Assembly: GCA_905372605.1 (NCBI GenBank)
Contig: CAJPPQ010000057.1
Span: 1 to 7,651, forward strand
Origin: Porphyromonadaceae bacterium
GTDB lineage: Bacteria > Bacteroidota > Bacteroidia > Bacteroidales > Paludibacteraceae
DNA length: 7,651 nt
Direction: 5' to 3'
A program made the position numbers and the translations under genes. This document shows positions 1 to 6,000 of the stretch, piece by piece (the first letter of the stretch is position 1; each line of letters opens with the position of its first letter). Below the pieces are notes generated by a model, which saw nothing but the letters and a program-made list of their open reading frames with translations, had not been told where the DNA came from and ran no database searches.

Positions 1-3000
1 GTCTGAGTAATATCGGTAGCTGCCTCGGTAGTAACCGTCGGGTGTACTACCGGATCACCCGTAGTGGTGAAGGTTAGGGTAGCTCCTCTGTAGACTGAGT
101 CGTTGACTTTTGCAAACGCATAGTACTCATAGGTAGTTTGTGGCGACAGCCCTGTAACAACACTATCGGTCGGAGTCCACAACGTATTGGAGACAGCCTT
201 ATAATAGAACCCGTCGTCGGAAATCGGATAGGTACCTTCCGTTATTCGTCTATGAAGCGTAGCGGTATTGTCACCAATATTATCGGCTGGCAATGTTACT
301 ACAGTCGGCGGAGTATCGTGAATAGCACTTATGCGAATATTATCAATATTGAAATAGTTTATTCCATTGAGGTCTACTGTCGACTCTGCATAGAAGGCTA
401 TCTTTACAAGTCCTGAGTATCGAGATAAATCTATATGTATCTGGTTAAGACCGTTAGTAATATCGTTAAGAATATACTGCCCCGTACCGTCGTTGCTCCA
501 TACGGTAGCATTGGTTTGCTGCCAAGTATTACCGTTGTCGGTAGATACTATCACCATAAATTTATCGTCGGCTCTGGTGCCTGTGGCAGGTCCTCCGCTA
601 TTATATATAGTAAACGAAGCATCAAAATCGATAGCACTACCACCGCTTGGTAACATTATAGATGGTGTTACCAACCACGAATGTAACATTGTGCCCCATA
701 TTTCTACTTTCACCTTACCTCCGGTCTTCAACCCCAAAGTATCGTCAAAATATCTCCATCCCGAATATTGAGATACGTTTGTAAGCTTACTTCCATCAAA
801 GACATCCGATGCAAGTTGGTCGTATTTACTCCAACATCCCTTAGGGAACGACGCATGCGACCAACCGTTTTCAAAGTTCTCGGTAAACGGCAAGGTATCT
901 GCTACGCAAGGTGTAGTGAAAAGTACATTCCATCTTGTCCATAGACTTGTATCTGTCTGTGAACATATCGAACGTATCCTCAACTCATATTTAGTCTGTG
1001 GTTTAAGTCTACGTAACGTACTCATAGAGTTACCTCCCGATACTATAATCGTATGCCACTGAGTAGAGTCGGGTTCTTTGTATTGTAGCTCCCAAGACGA
1101 TTCTCCGCCTCCGGGTATCCAGCTGACTTCTGCACTTGTAGCGCTGGGGTCGTTGCTTGTAACGTTAACAAGTGTATTGTCTACTCTATTACAATTAGGA
1201 ATTTTATGTATATCGAGATTATCGATACCATACATAGTTTTTTCGTTTGCATTCTCTATTTTCTGACGGAAACCGATATAATACTTACCGCTAGGAGCAT
1301 CGCTCAGGGCTACCTTGATGGGTAATGTGATACCATCGGCACTAATAAGCGGAGTAATGTCTTTGACAAACACAAAAGTACTTGGGTCGTAAGGATCCGA
1401 CAATACTCCTATTTCCAGTTTACCTGAAGTAGCTGCAGCATCTCTCCATACGTCGAACTCCAATTCTATGGTATTTGCATTCTCTACATACTTTTCGGTA
1501 GCAACTATCTGAGTAGAATTTCCACTAAAGAATAAGGCTTGATTGTCGAGAACTTTTGGATAGTTCTTAACAATTGGGAATATCGTACCGTTATTGTCAT
1601 ATTGTTGTGTTCTCGTCCAACATTCCGGTAGTGTAAGTCCGTACTGTTCGAAGTCGTATATCAATTGTCCGTTGCCTATAGTCTTATCAGCACAACGAGT
1701 AGTAAACGAACCCAGTAGGAAACCGCTATATTTATTATTTGTACATACGGCTTTAATTCTTACCTGATAAGTGGTCGTAGGTTCGAGATTGCTAATATTA
1801 TAAACGGTATCGTTTACGGTATCACTGATCCAAACGCTGTCGATGGGCTTTTTATATTCTACTATCCACGAAGTCTCTTGGTCTCCCTTACGCCACTTTA
1901 TCTGAGCCGAGTCTCCGGTAATTTTACTTACAGTGAAGTCGGAAGGAGTATTGCAGTTATATCCTATCAGATAAATATTATCTACCGCCATAGTAGGACT
2001 GCCTGCTCCGCTATTATCGTTTATCCACATAAACACAAGTTTTCGTTTAGTACCTGCATACTCCGATGGTAGGGTATCGGAGAACGTATTCCAAGTAGTC
2101 TGACCGAAAAATTTATTGCCAAGTCGGAGTACTCCGGGAGCAGATATCCAATCTTGAGCCTCTCTATTCCACTTCACAGGTAGAGACAACGAATCGGGTA
2201 CCATATACACTCTCATAAAGTCGTACGATGCTTCACCTTTGCCTATCCAGTCGAAAGATATGCCAAACTTTACGCTGTTGTCGAAATCGGCTATTATATA
2301 TGCCAGTGAGTGAGACTCGCCATCCGAATACTCGGCAGCTACTCCGTCTTTGGATATATACATCGATTTACCTCCATTTCCTATTGCATTACCCACTGTC
2401 CATCTGTTGGTATTAGGAGTATCCGACCAAGTAAATACTTCTGAGGTAGATCCGCTAAAATCTTGAATATAAGGAAGCGATACAGGTAGCGGTTTAGTCT
2501 TAAACACTATACTACGCCAAGGCGACTTATCGGTAACGCTACAAACTCCTCTAATATACGTATAATACGATGTATTAGCCTGTAACGATATGGCATTATA
2601 GCTTGTAGACGTTACGTTTACGATAGCCGACGAAGTATTGAGTTGAGCCGTACTAAGCGGAGTAGCAGATACAACTATATCCCACGAGGTTTCGCTACCG
2701 CTTGCTGTCCAAGTAATATCGGAACTCGATGTAGCAATATTTTTAGCTTTGATATTGCCGACAGCAATACAAGTAATTGGATCTGTAACGGTAAGAGTAT
2801 AATCTTCTACAGTACCTCCGTAAGCACTATAACAAGGATTGGGAGTATAATATTCAGATACCCCAACAATTCTCATTCTATAATTACCGTTTTCTACCGT
2901 ACCGGGTACTAAGAACGAAGCTTTCAAGACAGATGGAATCGCTGACTTAGATATACCGCTATATACCTGTTCGCCCGGATCGTCGAAATCATAATCTCGG

Positions 3001-6000
3001 TTCCAATCGACATATATTCGAGTCTTATACTGAGTAGTGCCTGTAATATATGTAATTTCTACCCGTGCAGAGTCGCCCCGACCGACATCGCCGCTAATAG
3101 ACGAATAATCGCCGTAGTTATTCGGTTCGTTTTCGGTGGTGTTGTCTACTAAATTGTAGTTGCCGTATTTTACATTAACAATGCCCTTGCCGCTGGTAGA
3201 TATAGGAGTAGCTTGGCAATGCTTAGTTCTAAATATAGCTAAAGTCCAGCTACTTGTATCGTTCGTACAACTTGTAGTCCTTACCCATAGGGTATAGTCC
3301 TTGTCGGATTCTATATTTTTGATAACTATGTTATCGCTGCTTATAGCTATCGGAGCTATCGAATCGGGCGGAGTAGCCGATAACGGTACATTCTTTGCCA
3401 ATACGTATTGCCACGACGTAGCCGAAGATTCGTGCTCAAATGTTACTCTTACCGAGTCTCTTGCTGCCACAGCTTTGAGTGAAGTAGGAGCCAGACAAGT
3501 AGCTACGGGTTCCAATACGATATCGTCTATCCAGTATGCATATTCGGTTTTTTGCAACACCGTACCCACCTTACCATAGCGGAAAGCGATATAGCGATTA
3601 TTGCCATTGTCAACTACGTTATTGAAATATACGGTCTTAGGCAGTAACATTTTGTATATATTGTCGTTGAACGATGCTACTGCTACAAACGTATTGTCAT
3701 CGGTCGGGTCGGTCATATAGCCTACTTGCAGTATACCACAATCTTGCGACTCTTTGTTGATATTGAACCGCAATTGGAATTTATTGAGTGCTTTCTTTGC
3801 CTTACTCATTACCAAATACTGAGGAGTTGAGCTCATAAACTTCATCGTCTTGGAGAACAATCCTTTAACTGTATCCTTATTAACGACAGAAGGATATGTT
3901 ACATTTCCCGATATTTTTTTCCAACAGTCGGGAATATCACCTTTCGATACCGATTCGAAATCTTCATTCATAGAAGTAATCTCCCGACATATAGTTGTGA
4001 ATACCAACGGCTCAAACGACCATTCGCTATATACACCACTTCCACAATCGCTACGCATCCAAAGTTTATAATCCGTATTAGGTATAAGTCCCGAAATTTT
4101 TACGGTATCTCCCGTCGATATGGGTGTGAGGTTCGACGGGTCGGTCTCGGTACTTTCACCGTATACATACTGGTAGCCTATTGCCGAAGGACGCTGTTTA
4201 TATGTGATTACAGCCGAGTCGGCAGATACTCTATTAATTTTCAGTTCGGTAGGAGTCAGACACGTAGGAGCAGCCTTTACAGAAATATTGTCTAACCAAT
4301 AGTACGAAGCCGAAGAAAATTCCTCTGTCCCTACTTTACCATATCTAAATGCAATATAACGATTCGTACTGTCGTCGACTACATCCGTAAAGAACACTCG
4401 TTTCGGGAGCATTTGTTTGTAAATCTTATCATTGAACGATTCTACTGCTACAAATGTACTGCCGTCGGTCGGGTCGGTCATATAACCTACTTGAAACGTA
4501 CCGGACTTGATAGCAATTCTATTGAGCGAGAAATCGAGCTGTAACGTATTTAGAGCCACCTTAGAACGAGGCAGTATCAGATATTGTGGATATGAATTGC
4601 TAAATTGTATGGATTTGGAATTAGTCCCCTGCAAAGGATCTGCCTCTAATACTGACGGATAACTATTATTTGTAGAAATTTTTTTCCAACACTCGGGTAT
4701 CTTCAATCGACTTATATTTTCGAAGTCTTCCTCTATCGCAGTAATATCACCGCAGAGAGTTACAAAAGTTACAGGATCAGGCATCCATTCACTATAAGCA
4801 CCTCCTCCACAATTGGTCTGAATCCAGATACTATATTCGGTATGACTGTTGAGTCCCGATAGTTTTATCGTATCGCTCGTAGTAGTATGTAGAGTGAGTG
4901 TTGTGGGGTCAATATCGGGAGCATTGTATGAGGTTGTCGTATATGCATAGCGAATAGAAGTGGCTCCCAATGGCTTTTTATAGCCTATCACTGCCGAATC
5001 GGAGGAAACATAAGTTACCGATATATTAGTAGGCGGCACGCATGTAGGAGCTGCTTTGACCGACACGCTATCTAAGAAATAAAACGAAGATGTAGAAAAA
5101 TCTTCATCACCCACTTTACCGTAGCGAAATGCAATATAACGATTGGTACTGTCGTCGACTACATTTGTAAAAAATACTCGTTTCGGGAGCATTCGCTTGT
5201 AAATCTTATCGTTGAACGAAGCAACAGGTACAAACGTACTACTATCGGTCGGGTCGGTCATATAGCCTACTTGCATTATACCGGAGCTTTCAATTTGTCG
5301 GTCTAACCTGAAATCGAGTTGCAAAGTATTGAGCGGTACACCGAAGCGAGGCAATATCAGATATTGCGGATATTTATCTGCAAATTTGATAGCCTTATCA
5401 CGAACACCATTCTGAGAAAGTCCATTTATAACAGATGGATAAACCGTAAGTTTAGGCGACAACCGATACCAACAATCGGGTATTATATGGGGGGTAGTTA
5501 CGTCTATCGACTCGAAATTTTCGTTTAACGAATCTATATCGGCACACAAAGTGGTAAATATAAGAGGCTCCAAAGACCATTCGCTGTATCTGCCGCCGCT
5601 ACATTCACTCTTCAACCAAAGTTTATATTTTTTGTTATTATCGAGTCCCGATAGTTTTATAGTATCGCCTGTGGCTGCTCGTGGTATAAGTGTATATGGG
5701 TCGTCAATAGTAGCCTCTCCATATACATATTTGGTAGAAAGAGCTCCATTGGGACTTTTATAAACTATTACAGCCGAGTCGGCAGAGACAAAAGTATTCT
5801 TTACATTATATGGCGGCACACAATACGGAGCTTCTGTTACAGAAACCGAGTCGAGCCAATAATATGAGTTTTTTCTAAAAAATTCATCTTTTATTCTGCC
5901 GTAACGGAATGCAATATAGCGATTACTACCGTTATCGGCTAATCCTGTGAATAGGATACGTTTTAATAACATTTTTTTGTACGACGTGCCATCTCCGTCG

